Below, piece after piece: positions 49,941 through 63,727 of a DNA stretch of 64,000 nucleotides (within the stretch, counting starts at the first letter, position 1; each line of letters opens with the position of its first letter). Location: assembly GCA_013397845.1 (NCBI GenBank), contig VZTG01004587.1, positions 68,887 to 132,886 on the forward strand, written 5' to 3'. The position numbers were made by a program, and so were the translations under genes. This stretch comes from Melanocharis versteri. Lineage: Eukaryota > Chordata > Aves > Passeriformes > Melanocharitidae. The notes beneath the pieces were generated by a model that saw nothing but the letters and a program-made list of their open reading frames with translations, searched no databases and was not told the DNA's origin.

Positions 49941-52926
49941 CTGGAAAAAAAATAGAAATTGAAAATAAATACGTATGCTCTAGTAAATGCTAATCCTAAT
50001 GCAAGGATAATGTCAGAGAATTTTATGTTTTACAATCTTACATTAGACATTACAGATTTTTCAGAAAAGAGGAATATTCTGGTATCTCATAACACCGATG
50101 TGCTCCACCTCCTCTGTTTTTGACATTATCAAATACACAGAAATGTGCCTGTCATTTTTAATAACCTTTTCTCAGAGGTACTTTATAGCAGAATTCAGCT
50201 ATGCATTTCCATATTGCTTTAAAAAAAACCAAGAACCTGCAGCCTACATATGGTAAGAAATAAGCCACTGTGAAAGGAAAAAATGCCTTCCATCACTCAG
50301 TGCATAATGCCTTCCCTCTACACAACCCATTTCTACCTCATTCCAGAAATCTCACTTCGTTTCACACTAATTTACTATTGTTCATCACCCCTACGTGAGA
50401 GGTGGCATTTTTAAAGAAACATGGTGCTCTCCAAAAACCTATCTAATGGAAGAATTGTACTTCCATTTCACACGGTGCTTTTTACATGTCCAGGTAGAAA
50501 TCAGGTGTCAAAGTTCATCACAAATACAGGATCATACCAAACAATGTATAGCACAAATGAACACAAGGTTTCTGCTTAAGAAAACACAGCAGAATAATAC
50601 TCTGTGTAATGTTGCAAGGGCAGGTTTTTTCCTTCCTTTTCTGATTGCTGCATCATATCTGCAAGCTACAGAAAGGTTTTCTATAGCTCTATATCCTTTC
50701 AGACATATATCAACACTTAAGAGTACAAGCATATGGATTATAAAAAAGTTTAGATGGATGAATGCCACATGACTTTTTTATTTCTTTAGCTTTCTCTGCT
50801 CTTTTGGACTTTTGCAGCAGGACAAACCTGATGAAATATCACTTCTCTTAAGTGCAACATCCCTCATCCTTCTGAAAAGTAGCTGATTTATCATGCACTC
50901 ATCTCATCAGGTATGTGAGGGCACAATATCCCTGATGTTAGATGCTACTGCAAATCATTATAAGCGTATAGAGGAGCCCTAATTGCCCCCAAAATGCTGT
51001 CTTTCTGCAGGAGTAGAATTTCTACAACCTCTAACTACAACTAGGCTGCATCTGCAAATCCAGTGCCTACAACCCAGCTGGCTATGCAGACCTACCCAGA
51101 GAACACAGGCTGATTGAAAATGTGCCCTGTAAGACTGGCACAAAGAGATTGAACCCTGACACCTGCCAGGTTGGAAACAGCTAAGAATGCCGTGGTGAAA
51201 ACAGCTTGTCTGAAGCCCTTTCCTACCTATTATCTCCTCTTGGCAGAGAGGATTTGTAGAAAATATATGGCCAGGGAAGAAATTCTAGTTCTGTGTCTCA
51301 TAGTATAGGGTCTTGGAAAAGTTGTACTTAAAAAAAAATATTTCCTCAAGAAATTAAGGGTAGAATAAATCATTGGATCAAGCACACAAAATCCCTGTAA
51401 ACACCATCCAGCAATACCTCACTAAGCCAGAATCCAGCAGGCCGTGGAGTCTGCACAGACAAACTCAGCATTATCTCCCTGTTGGAAACCAAAGCCTTCC
51501 TTTCGAATTGGAAACGGCAGAAATGGTTGAGTTCATCCAAATGCTCCACTTCTCTCACAGGTTACTGCATGGGGGATCTTTGGCAAAGAGTTGAAGGGAA
51601 GCTGCTCAGATCTTCACAGCTTTGAAGCTGTGCCTCAAAGGCTCTCCTCACTCGTGGTGCTCCCCCATGCCCACACCAGAGGCTGCTGAGGCTGGTTTGC
51701 AGGTTTTGGGGGGAGAGAAGATTTTTCATAATTTACCTCTCTCTGTAAATCCTTTCCCCATCCCTGTTCTCCACATGATAACTAGAAAAGGAGGCAATTT
51801 ATAAAAAGCTAAATTTTTATTATTTTGCCGGGCTTGGTATGCAACAAACGTTTGCAGACATGCTGACAAGCATCTAATGCTGCTGTTACCTTCAAAGGGT
51901 TAAAGCTCTCAGTCAATAACCCATATTGTCCATAATTAGCAAGTGAAGATTTCTCAGAGAATCTCTATTTAATGAGCAAATATTGAAGTGACAAGTGTGA
52001 GTCTTACCCCTCACCTTTAAGAAAACAAAGGCGGATGAGCGCTACCAAGGGCATTTCACTTTTGCTGTATTTTAATTATTTTTGGCAGGTGGAATTGTCA
52101 GTAAAAAAAATTTGCAAAAGGTTCTGAAAAAATAAAACGCTGTGCCTCTCTTTACAGTAAAAGTATTTAAACAACCTCTAAAGAAATCTCTAAAGTTTTC
52201 ATACACTTTAATAGTTTTAATTTAGTCTCTCAGTGAACAATAAGCAGGAGAGATGAGGTTGAAGGTGAAATTACCCAATTTCATTAAAGGACTACTTAGG
52301 TCAAACTGCATTTATTCACCTTCTCTTTAATGACTTGAATTTCTCCAAACATTTCCTGTTATGTTCTACAGTCATGCAACGCTCAGTAACTCAATTGTTC
52401 TATGTGTGTAAATCTGGAAGAGTTTTCACTACATTTTATAGAGATAAATTTGATGTCATGATGCAGAAATATTTTTTCTCCATCCTAAAGGTGAGGTAAG
52501 TGGTCCAACTATTATTTTAGTTTTTATTTTTACTCTTCAGTGTGGAAAATCTCCCCAAAATTACATACAAGAACCCAAGTACTATATATTTTTACATATA
52601 AAATCTGTTACTATATTTGTACTTTTATTAAACATTTCTGAATGATTTAGCAATGGTGTTACATAAATGTTTTAGCCTATTTAAAAAAAACCACAAACTT
52701 TCTGAAAAAAAAATTACTCAGAGTTACCTAAATAATCCCAAAGCATTTCAGATCTCTTATTATCCTGACTGTATGCTAAATACATCCAGATAGGAACATC
52801 TGCCTTGAGGAACTGAAGGCTTAATTGAGAGATCTGATTTTCCTTATGTCCTGCTCTACACCAGAGTATTATTAATCCAAGCACATACAGTGTTCCTCCA
52901 ACTGCAATTGTAAAGAAGATTAGCAA

Positions 52927-53221
52927 GGGGGAACCAGCCTCTTCTCCCAAATATCAAGCAACAGGACAAGTGGAAATGGCCTCAAGTTATGCCAGGGGAG
53001 GGTTAGATTGGAAATGAGGAAAAATTTCTTCACTGGAGGAGTGTCCAGCTTTGGAACGGGCTGTCCAATGAAGTGGTGGAGTTACCACCTCTGGAGGGAT
53101 TTAAAAGACATGTAGGTGTGGCACTTGGGGATCTGGTTTAGTGGTGGGCTGGGCAGTGCTGGGTAAATGGTTGGACTCAAGGACCTTAGAGGTCTTTTCC
53201 AACTTAAACGATGCTATAAGG
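52927..53221 (+). repeat. CR1 LINE 3' fragment
   Basis: CCTCTTCTCCCAAATATCAA, CAACAGGACAAGTGGAAATG, CCTCAAGTTATGCCAGGGGA, TTAGATTGGAAATGAGGAAA, AAGTGGTGGAGTTACCACCT, GTGGCACTTGGGGATCTGGT and GGTCTTTTCCAACTTAAACG are classic CR1 3' blocks in order. The terminal ATTCTATGATTCT has decayed to ATGCTATAAGG. Confidence 0.95.
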
Positions 53222-53388
53222 CTGTGACCCTGGAAAAATACAGATTTTCATTTTTGCACGTTGAGGCTAGCTGTGACTTCTTCTTCAACTAATTTTTGAA
53301 ATTAGCTATTCCTGTAAGATTTTTATATAAGTATTATTATCGTGCTATCATTCAGGAGAGATTAGATGAAAACGCCAATATATATTTT

Positions 53389-53721
53389 TGTATTGGGTTT
53401 GCACGGCCTAATTTTGGTCCTGAGAGAGTGGCTTCTGTGTACACAGGGGTGGCTTCTGTGAGAAGCTGCTGGAAACTTCTTCCATGTCCAGCAGAGCCAA
53501 CGCCAGGCAGCTCCAGGACAGATGTGCCACTGGCCAAGGCTGGGCCAATTAGAAACGGTGGTAATGCCTCTGTGATAACATATTTAAGAATAATAATTTA
53601 AAAATGGTATTGTGCAGATGTAACTGCAGCCAGAGAGGAGCAGGGTGAGAATATGAGACAGGAACAGCTCTGCAGACACCAAGGTGGATGTCTGGCACCC
53701 AGACAGGGTCAACCCACCACA
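53389..53721 (+). mobile_element. Solo LTR of an old endogenous retrovirus (probable)
   Basis: The 333-bp element starts TGTATTGGGTTTGCACGGCC and ends CAACCCACCACA, giving imperfect inverted termini (TGTATTGGGTTT against TGTGGTGGGTTG). Inside are GAGAAGCTGCTGGAAACTTC, CCAGCAGAGCCAACGCCAGG, a CCAAT box near 53545 and a TATTTAAG TATA-like box near 53581, the spacing of an LTR promoter. The order matches an LTR family I remember as common in songbird assemblies. Flanking ATTTT and ATTTA may be a decayed 5-bp target duplication. No gag/pol/env remains nearby, so it is a solo or internally shortened LTR. TGGCACCCAGACAGGGTC at 53693-53710 resembles a tRNA-Lys-type primer-binding site, so the true LTR edge is uncertain. 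Confidence 0.7.
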
Positions 53722-56700
53722 ATTTACTAAATATAAATAGAGAGAAGCCCAGCACCCAAATACCTGATTTATGATTTTAAAAGCGGAGCAGTTTTCTGTT
53801 CTTTCTTTCCACCTCACCTTAACACATCTGCTCAGACTGCAGAGTGTTTGCAGGCACTGTTTGGTGCAACACCAGGCAGTGCCCATCTCCTGCGTCAAAC
53901 AGCCTCGCTGAGATGCTGCAGCAGCAAAAAGCTGCCACTTTCTCAACAGAAATAGCTTTCCTCAAATCCACCAACACGTTTCAACCAAGTGTACTACTCG
54001 GGAGAAAATAATCCTCCCAAGCCCCCTCCCTCATCCCTGCTTCACAGCACTTCTTCGATGCCAGCCCCAGCCTCCCACCTCTCCCTCAGGGACACTGCTG
54101 TCTGCCAGCTGTGCCAGTGAAAGCACCAACACAGCCCCGTGGTTTTACAGCTCTTCAGAAGGCTGACCTTGATTCTGAATCCTTGGCACCACTAAGTATT
54201 TTGCTGTTGAAATACTCTCCCCCAACCGAGCAATATTTTACATCAGTGTTCAATCAGTGTTTTAAAATACAATTGCTCCCCATTTACAGGGAGGAGATGC
54301 CAACACTAGAGCACACTAATTTTTAAATTATTCTTCCAAAATTATACAAATCATTAAAAAAAACTTTCCTCCAATTACCCCTGCAGCCAGATCACTGTGT
54401 TATCCCATGCCACATCATCCAATGAATTTATCCTCTTATAAGCCCCAACAACGCATTGTCACACCCACTTTGCAGAGGACAAGATAATGGGCAAAGGCCT
54501 GGATTCAGCAGTGAACTTCAGCTCTGAACTCCTCACCAAACCCATCTGACGGCCAAAATCAGTGTCCTGCATTGCCCCTGCAGGGTGCTGGCATTCCTAC
54601 ATCCCACCCTGCAGTCACAGGAGGTGCACAGCTCCTCCGTGGGTCCAGCTGACATCCAACCCTGCTTTCCTGGCCCAGCAGCTTCCTAATACTACAGTAA
54701 TGCAAACTCTAAATTAAGAGGATGGTGGTCATAAAGATAGGCCTGTAAAATCCCTATTAATATTGATATTTTCTTGACAAGAACTAAATGATTATGTAAA
54801 TTAGATGATTATCAGTAGTAAACTTATTATCAGTAGGAACTCACACTCAGTGTTCTTCCCCTTGCAGGGGACACTGCACAGAAGAGAGGGACAGCTGCTT
54901 TGGAGGCAGTTGGGCATTTAGCATTCCTTATGCATAAATTCTTATTAAAATGAGGGCTTTCAACTGCACTACAGTGACTTGTACGGTCACTAATTTTTAA
55001 ATGGTGAACCTAGGAGCATTTTTTTTTTCATGAGCACACTCAGCTAATGGAAAACACTTACTCTAAAGCTCCAATGCCTCGATGCCGTGCAAATGTGATG
55101 AGCTGACTACCTGCACTTTTGCACAGAGCTGCAAGCTAAGACTGGCTGAAATGGTATTGCAAAACACAGTCTCAAATTAAGGTTACCATTGTCCACAGCC
55201 ATCAGTGTGTTTGGCTTCCAGTCCTGTGGCAGTGGTGGACAAGAGCTGGAGTTGGCTAAGGTTATTCAGCAGCACAGACAACAAAATTCCTCATTTCAGC
55301 CCCCTGAGCATCAGGGGCCAAGACCTCCCAGGTGTGATGCTCAGCAGCTTCAAATTGGTTTGCACACACACTCCCTGCTCGACTTCCCCTTCCACAGCCA
55401 CCTCAGGTTATTAGATTCCTTTGTTCCTTCACCTGAGAGAAACAGTGCCAGCCATCAGAGAGCCCTGCACAGGCTCAGGGGGTTCCTGTTGGCATTTGGA
55501 TTGAATTTCCTGCATTTCTTTCCATCGGAAAGCTTTACAGGTCTTGGGACTGCCAGGGTCTGCTTCTTCCTCATCACATCAGTCAAGGGTGTTAAGCAAC
55601 ATATGGGAAGGCACAGCCTGAAAAATGGTGGCAATTACACCACAACAGGCAGCAGGGCAAACAGCAGTACCCCGTGTAAACTGAATGGTAAAAGCATCGC
55701 TTTGCTGAAAAAAATCCTTATTTTGCAGTGAAAAGGCTTTAATTCTGGAAACTTTTTCTCTAAGAGCTCTGAAGTAAGAGGCTGATTAGGGCTTCTTTTA
55801 CACATTTCATATGCAGTGGAAGTTGGGTTTAATGGGTCACAACTTTTGATGGTGACAGTTGGGGCAGGAATATTTAACTTTCCATTTATCAGAACAGCAT
55901 GACACAAACACAGATATGAATTATCTAGTGAAATGAGTGAAACCATTTCCTATAACAATGCTTCATCATTCCCATTTCTTCAGAAACCCATCGCCTCCTT
56001 GCCAAATGGCACATCTACAATTTCACACACTGCACGAGGTCCTGTGCAAAGGTAAATGTTAAAGCACAATCATTTCCCTAAAGAAATGACAGTGTGTGCA
56101 GGAGGAAAGTAGAGAAGCAGAAGTTAACCAGTGTTCATGAGAAATATGTTCACCATGAATTCCAGCAACTTCTGTGCCTCTAGCACACGTTGCTCCATCC
56201 TGATTTATCATTTTCTCCATTTTGAATATTATCTCCAACATTGCCTCATTTCCATGCAAATCTCTCCAGTATTTCAGAAAAAGCTGAATTGTGTCTGTCA
56301 GACAATCACCCACCTATCACATAAATCTTTCTCTTTCCTTTCTCCATCAAAAAAATATTCCCGGAGTGCTGTCCTTACTCTTGTTACTGCCCAGAACTAA
56401 GACCCAGGGATCAAAACCATCCCGTGCCTTCCTCACTGTGCCTCAGTGTGTCAAAACTGTCACCAGTAACAAGCACAGGACACAAAGGGGCTCCAGCACT
56501 ACTGAGCTGCAGCACAGGAACCAAAGGGATCATCTCCAGAAAAAAGTTCTCTGAGCAAAGTTGGCAGCTGTCAGTATCCCTGTGTGAAACGACTTTACAG
56601 CTCCTCGCTGGATTTGAGCCGCGAGGCTTTTTTCTCTTGTTGATTTTTTTTCCCCCCTTTAATACTTTTAAAGGATTTTTATTTTTTTTAGTGGGACATC

Positions 56701-59700
56701 AAGTTCTTGTCACATTAAGATGAACTCAGGATAGCAATGTTGCTGGAGGCAGGATGCCAGAACACCACTCGCACACTGAGGAACACCACCTAAATTGCCT
56801 GTCTTGTTAAAATATAATGGAAAATTTGTAAGCATACCTTTAAAGTACAGCACTGTAGGAAAAGATGCTTCGAGCTCTCTGCTCCTAGGTCTTTTTTTCA
56901 TGTATGTGCCAGTGCAGAAGCTTGTGCTGTATAAATCTATATGCTGGTGTGGTTTAGATACTCATAAATATACATATATATATGTACATGCACACAGATA
57001 CGCAGTGTAAAGGTGAACATACAACATCAATGGGCTCAGAATTTCTGCAGCTGCAAATTTTCCTTTGAGTCTTCTGATTTGCTCACTCTTTCTAGTTCTT
57101 TCAAATCTAATTTGGCTTATTCATTTAATTAAATGTTCAGTTTTATCTCAGTACAAATAACAAGAATGGATGTGGGACAATTAAAGGGATTATTCCAGCT
57201 ATAAAATACAGGCCATGTACAGCCCTGAAAGATGTGTTAAACACACCTGTTATCATAACAGTGAGTATTTATACAATATCTGTCTGAAAATATTAATGAG
57301 ACAGAGAACAGGTAAAGCAATATTGCTTCTATTCAGTAGAACTCAGCCTGAACTCTGTGCAAGGATGGATTTTTGTGAGTAATTATAGGATATTTTTAGA
57401 AACAATGTAAAGCACTTATCCCTTAATATTAAAAGCCTTGAATTTGGAGATGATGTTTCCATCCTATTGTTTTCAGAGTAATTCTGCTTTACAAAATGAC
57501 CACAAAACTGCTTCACTGAATTCAACAATAATATTTCTTACTCATCTAAGTCATCTACAGAAGCACTTTCCCTCTAATTCTCCATCCAGCAAATTCAGCA
57601 CTTCTAGGCAGCGCTTAGCAAACTTTTGTATCCAAAATTTTCCATCTGATGCTGACAGATTAGCTCTGATTAAATTTCTCTTCCCTGACATGTTTGCACT
57701 AAAACCAATGGAAAAAAAAAGAGTTTCACAAGAAGTTGAAACAATTCACCTCCAGGTTTTATAAAACTAAAATAATCCACAGCAAAACATTTTTCCTCCA
57801 GTCTTTTGATTTTAAATATTAGAAACCTGAACAATGGAAGAAAATCACATTTTGATGCAAAAAAAAAAGTCTCAATAGCCTAAGAAAAAGTGGAACATTC
57901 AATATCTTCACATATACCTTCAGTTTATATTGCAATAGAATATTTTCCACAAAACCAAGCCATGAGTTCACTGCACACTGCTAGCAGAAAGTGCCAATCC
58001 TAACCCATTTTTGCCCAATTTATTAGCACCAGATTTCCATTTTATCAGTACATTTGTGCACATGACTGGTGTGAAGCCTGCTCCCCACTTCCACACTTGG
58101 GCAGAGCTCAGAGCTGGACCTCAGCACCTCTCTGCTTCTGCTGGCATAATGCTGGTTTTGTCTAAAAAAATTCACACCAATGTTTTTAGACTTTCAAGGT
58201 GAATTAGCTTTACTCTGCTTTGATTATTCACTTTGGGAACCTGTCCTTCATGGCAGTATCGATTTAGCTGTGGCAGATGCTGAGCTGTCACCGAGCCTGA
58301 CAGCTTCTTCAGAGCTTCCTCTGTGGCTGTCTTGTAAAACAGTCAATAGCCAAGTGAAACCTAACTGTGAAAACAAGCACGTTTCCCACTCTTATACTCT
58401 ATGAAATCACGTGTCCTGCTGCGTGCCGCATCCTTGTGGGAGGAGGAAAGAAGCTGGCCTCTCAGTTTGGCACTCAGCATTATCAATTAACCCTTTGTGT
58501 AGACAAAGCACATCCACCCCCCTGCCTGACACGTTGGTGACACCACCTTTGTCACAGGTCTGTGGCCTGGCAGTCACTCAGAGCTGCCACAAAGCCACTT
58601 CTTACCAGGGGAGAAGGGTCTTTGGGGAAGGTGAATGTGCTTAGGAAAGGGTTTCATTCCCTACACAACACTGATTTGAATTCCAGTATATTTGGGCAGT
58701 TTTTACGGCACTTCAGAGAACACCGACGGTCCTACGAAGACTCTCCGTGCTCACCTTTGCAAGTACCACAAACCACCCTTGTGAAGGGAAAAATGGCAGG
58801 CAACACCCCAAAAATATTTCTGCATTGTCCACCAGAGGATCCCAAAGCCAGGTAGTAATATGTATATTTATTTATAAATTTATATGTAGAACTGGGCATC
58901 AGCACTCCAAAGACTAGAAAGAGATCTGTTTTAAATTAAACAAGCTGTCTAAATACTATTTTCATGCACACTACCTCCACCTGCCCCACAGCTCTCCACC
59001 ATCCCCTTCTCCATAATACCAAAAATAAAAACATTCCTGGAAGCATTGCTAGCCACTGATGTTCTTCTGGCAGAAGAGATTTGAGAATATTCAAAAGAAC
59101 AACAAAAGATTGCATACACCGTCAAAATAAGACCAAAAAAAAGCCTGGTTTTTCATTTTGGCCTCAGTGCATGTATTGCTGAACTCTCCATGACTACATG
59201 AGACTGGAAAAGTATCTTTATTTCCTGGCAGCAGCTCCTGGAGCTCTTCTCCTCCCTGTCCAACTCCTTCTGATCAGCACTTGTTTCTATCTGATTACCT
59301 CTCTGTTTTCTTGCTCACTATTCCAGGAAGGAGATGCTGGAATTAGATTTGCTGCATTTCCATTCCTACATTAACACTAATTTCACTGAAGTCAATGAAA
59401 TTACACTGATGTCTGGAGAGTATCTGAAGAGAATAATTGAGTGTATTTTATCACTTTCCTTTGACTTTTTTGGTGACTGTTTCATGGCATTTTTAAATGT
59501 CCCGTTTCACTAAAATCCACTTATTGTGCTCTTGGATGCTGCAATGAAGTTGCTCTGTGGGACCGTGGAGTTCTTGCTGCAAAGCTCCAGGCAGTGCCTG
59601 GAAGATGCCTGGGATGGGAACACAGAGATGTGTACAGTGATGAATGTGACACGCAGCACCACCCTGACTGCTCACCCAGCCCAAATCCATCCCCTGACTG

Positions 59701-62700
59701 CAGCCCCCTCTGGACACTTACAGTAAGAGCTCACAAAAGAGGGTGCAGAGTGCATCCCTGCCCTGGGCCACTCCTTTCAGGTTTCCACAAACCCAGAGCC
59801 CAGGGACTGAACCCACACCATGTATTAGCCACCGACCATCTCCACCCAGAGCATCTAATACCGCTCCACAAATCCATTTCTGGGGTTTTTTCCTCACCAA
59901 AACATTATTTTCTCGTGCTATTCTGCAAGCCTGGCTGCCCTAGCCTTTACACTGACCACCCATTGCCACCCTTTCTAGAAAGTGAGTAATTGCTCCTCTC
60001 CACCTCCCTCGCACCACTCTTGTTTTTTCAAGCCATCGCCCACTGTGTTTTTCCAGTCGTCATCCCATGCCTCATTTTTGTCACCTTTCAGACACCCTTT
60101 TTAATCTTACAGCATCTTGTTGCAGAGCAGTGCAGTGTGGAGCAACAACATTAATTTCAATTGCCTGCCCAGGAATCCTATTTGCCTTTTGTTGGCTGGT
60201 ACTGAATATTGCACCGATATTTTCAAGGAACTCTCAGCAGTAAGAGTCAGGTGTCATTCCTCAGTGGTAACTGCTAATTTAGAAAACATCACTGTGTAGG
60301 TATAGCTACCTATTCATTTGCATGCACTGACACTGAATTTCATCAGTCCTTTTCACAACCACTTCTGTGCTGGGATTGCTGGATCAAACCAGAAACCCTA
60401 ATTTCAGGACTCAGCAGACCTGCAGCACAAGGGAGTTTTCTCCTTTGCTTCTCCTAAGCTGTCTCCTAAGCTGCATTTAGATACACCTATGAGGTTAAAA
60501 AAAAAATTCTGTGCAAAATTAAATTGTTTTTAAATTTTTTTAGGTTTTTGCCAGTATCACGGCTTAGGTCCCAATAATTGGGCAGATTTTATCATCTTTC
60601 TACTATGAGCAGGACTGACTATTTCCCAGATCAGCACAAAGCTGTTCTTGGATGTCACCCAAGGGTGACTAAGCCAACTCTGAAAGTCCAGTGAAAATAA
60701 ACGAGAGATTTGACAGAATAAAAATATCAAGATTTGACCCAACAGTTGTAACAGTTACAGGATGGGATATCTCTCGAGCATTAAATCTTTAGCAGTAGGA
60801 GAAAGCATGAATTTCTAAACTACGTTTAATCCCCCAGTCTGGTAGCCCGAGCGTGCCATTAACACTGAACGTCTAATTGTCTTTATTTGCACACCAGTGA
60901 GATCAGCCACCAATGCAAGAGGTTCATTTCAGTGGCCTGGATGCCTCTGACGTATTTGTTCACATGTTAAGAGCTGAGGGAATGACTGCAGGGCCTCTCT
61001 CCCCGCTTATTTTGCCATCCTCAGTCGCTTCTCAGCTGTTGCAAGGCACTCGTAGCTGGTCATGTGGGCCAATAATGTCCTTTTTTAGGGACAAAGACAC
61101 CTGAAATTACTCACAGGATAGGCACTGTACACAGAATGGGGAGTTTGACAGTATATTCATGTTTTTTGAGTGCTAATGAACACCTGCAGGTATCACTCGC
61201 GTTGAGTTGTCCTACCACCAACTACTTGTGTGAGTAAGAAACTGCTGCAAGCCCTGCAGGATGGAGTCTTCAAACCCCACGAAAATTATATTCCACAACC
61301 CATCTATTAGCACATCTCTTCAGGCCTTCCAGCCTGCTTCTCCCCAAGCCTCTGCAGTATGGTACATTAATTTTATACTGAACTATTAATTGCAGTTGAC
61401 TTTGCAAAGCTCTTTTCTTTACTTTTTTTATTCAGTTTCACAAACCTAATCCCAAAGGAGTTCATCTTATTCCCCACAGTTGTTTGATCAAATTGCAAAT
61501 ATTTCCTTTAATCTTTTCAGGCATTCAGATTTATTAACTATGGAGCAGAGCTTCTTCATCTCCTCTACTGATGGTTTGGGAGAAACAATCTTTCACATAT
61601 TTCTCATTTTATGCAAGTGCTTATTCCTGCAAGTACATATTAGTGAGCATAACATTAAAACACATTTACCTAACCTAAATAAAAACACTTTGAACCAAAT
61701 TTGCAAGCTAATCTGCTTTTGTTCTTAATGATATTAATCTGAAGTCATTTTTCCCAGAGGTTGTGGTCCATAATTCACTGAGGTCAATAAAAAGTAGCTG
61801 CTGATGTTAGTGAGTTTTAGGGTTGGCAATAAACACGTATATTTTCCTTTGAGAAGCTGTATGAGAAATTTCCCAAAGGCAGTGGGAAAGTCCTTTGGGA
61901 CACAATTTTAATTTTCTTCATGCCTATTCATAGTTAGAATTAAGAATAATAATAATCATCATCATTTCACAGTCACTTCACATTTCTCATTAATACATAC
62001 ATTTTACAAAGCAAGGTAAATTATTCAATTTTGTTCCATACTTAAACATTTATGATTAAGTTCCACGCTTAATCATTTATGTCAATTGTCCCTGTTCTAT
62101 TTTTTATTAGGAAATTCAGAATGAAATATTTTATAAAATTGAGACATGCACCCATGGTTTTAAAAATTACTATTCCCCACTTCATTATTTAGCTGCTTTT
62201 ATTCTGTGAAATAGGATAAATTTTAGCAAAAAAAAAAAAGTAACACCTTAATCTGAGTTTTAGTCTGAATTTGTAGCTGTATAGCTGTAGAAGATCTTCT
62301 AAAGTGAATGCAGAAGTCAAATGTCTTCTTTTTTTTAATATGTTCTACTTTTCTGCCATTCAAGTGAAGTTTTCAAAAAATAAAATAAGGTTTCCTCCCA
62401 TTTTTTAAGCAGAAAACCAAGGGAAGGATTTTTCTTGTTTCCCTGTAGTATGAAAAAAAAATCTGAAAAGCAGAGTAAGAGAATGAGCAAGAGAGGACTT
62501 TTCAGTTCTCTTGAAAACAGGGACATATTAGTTCGGATGTAAAAAAATAAACTTTGTGTATATCAATTCTTTTCCTCAAAATACATAATTTAGAATAAGA
62601 ATAAATTTTCAACAAAACTAAGGATTTTCCCAAACACTTTCCATTTTATCTGAGTAAGTTTCCACCACAAGTTTTTTTTACTATCTCATTAACTCCCTTC

Positions 62701-63135
62701 ATTTCTTCCTCCTCTCCACATCTCCTTTCAGCCTCTGCTGAATTCTTCCAGAAGTGATAAAGCTTATTTTTTATTTTATTTAGTAGCTTAGCTGCCTCCC
62801 ACCTGACATGACTCTAAGCTGTTTTCCTTCACTTTACTCAATGTTGTTCGTAATTATTTAACCTAATTGATACGATGCCTCCTCTAGGTAGAGCTGGTTG
62901 CCATGACACTGTAAGAAATTACTCCACATTTCTCCATTCCTGGATCTTCCTGAAGAATTTATGCAGAACATCTTGCCTTCACCAGCTCCCTACCTTCACA
63001 CAAATCCATAAAAAATAATTAACGGTCTAATCCTTGCAGGCAGATTTCACTGGAATAACAGGGCTAAAATTGGGGGTGTTTTTTTTGTAAAGCCTTCTTC
63101 TGCTGATACTGACCAGGTTTGCACAGCTTTATGCA

Positions 63136-63727
63136 ATCACGGAATTGTTTAGGTTGTAGAAGACCTCCAAGATCAGCAAGCCCAACTCTTCAAGGCCACC
63201 ACTAAACCACGTCCCCAAGTGCCACGTCCACACGTATTTTAAATTCTACCAGATATGGCGACTCCACCACTGCCCTGGGCAGCCCGTGCCAGTGCTTGAC
63301 AATCCCTTCCATGAAGGAATTGTTCCGATTATCCAATCTAAACCTCTCCTGACACAACTCGACACCATTTCCTCTTCTCCTATCACTTCTTAGTGCTCCT
63401 CCAGGAGCAGAGCCTGACCCTAACCCGACTACGCCGTTCTGCCAGGGAGTTGTAGAGAGTGATAAGGTCTCCCTTGAGTCTCCTTTTCTCCAGGCTGAAC
63501 ACCCCCAGCTCCCTCACTGCTCCTCATCAGGTTTGTGCTCCAGACCCTTCCCCAGCTCCGCTCCTTCCTCTGGACTCACTCCAGCCCCTCCATGTCCACC
63601 TTGTCGTGAGGGGCCCAAAACCGGACACAGGATTTGAGGTGTGGCCTCACCAGTGCCCAGCACAGGGGGACAATCACTGGCCTGGTCCTGCTGGCCACAC
63701 TGTTGCTGGTGGAAGCCAGGATGTGAG
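63136..63727 (-). repeat. CR1 LINE, longest fragment in the window
   Basis: Starting at ATCACGGAATTGTTTAGG it runs in reverse-complement CR1 order through AAGTGCCACGTCCACACG, CCCTGGGCAGCCCGTGCCAG, TCTCCAGGCTGAACACCCCC, CAGCCCCTCCATGTCCACCT and CTGGTCCTGCTGGCCACACT. That reaches some 590 bp into the element, further 5' than the other copies here. The antisense frames on it are repeat-derived. Confidence 0.95.

Noticed and set aside
52714..52950. 78-codon minus-strand frame with a hydrophobic segment (LLIFFTIAVGGTLYVLGLII)
   Set aside because: A single short frame that runs into a CR1 with no splice signals or family match; the hydrophobic stretch comes from T/A-rich codons.
53389..53755. Possible retroviral coding remains near the LTR
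   Set aside because: Frames here are short and lie within the LTR itself; no gag, pol or env motif is visible on either side.
55189..55731. 180-codon plus-strand frame
   Set aside because: No domain recognised; an ordinary chance frame in intron DNA.
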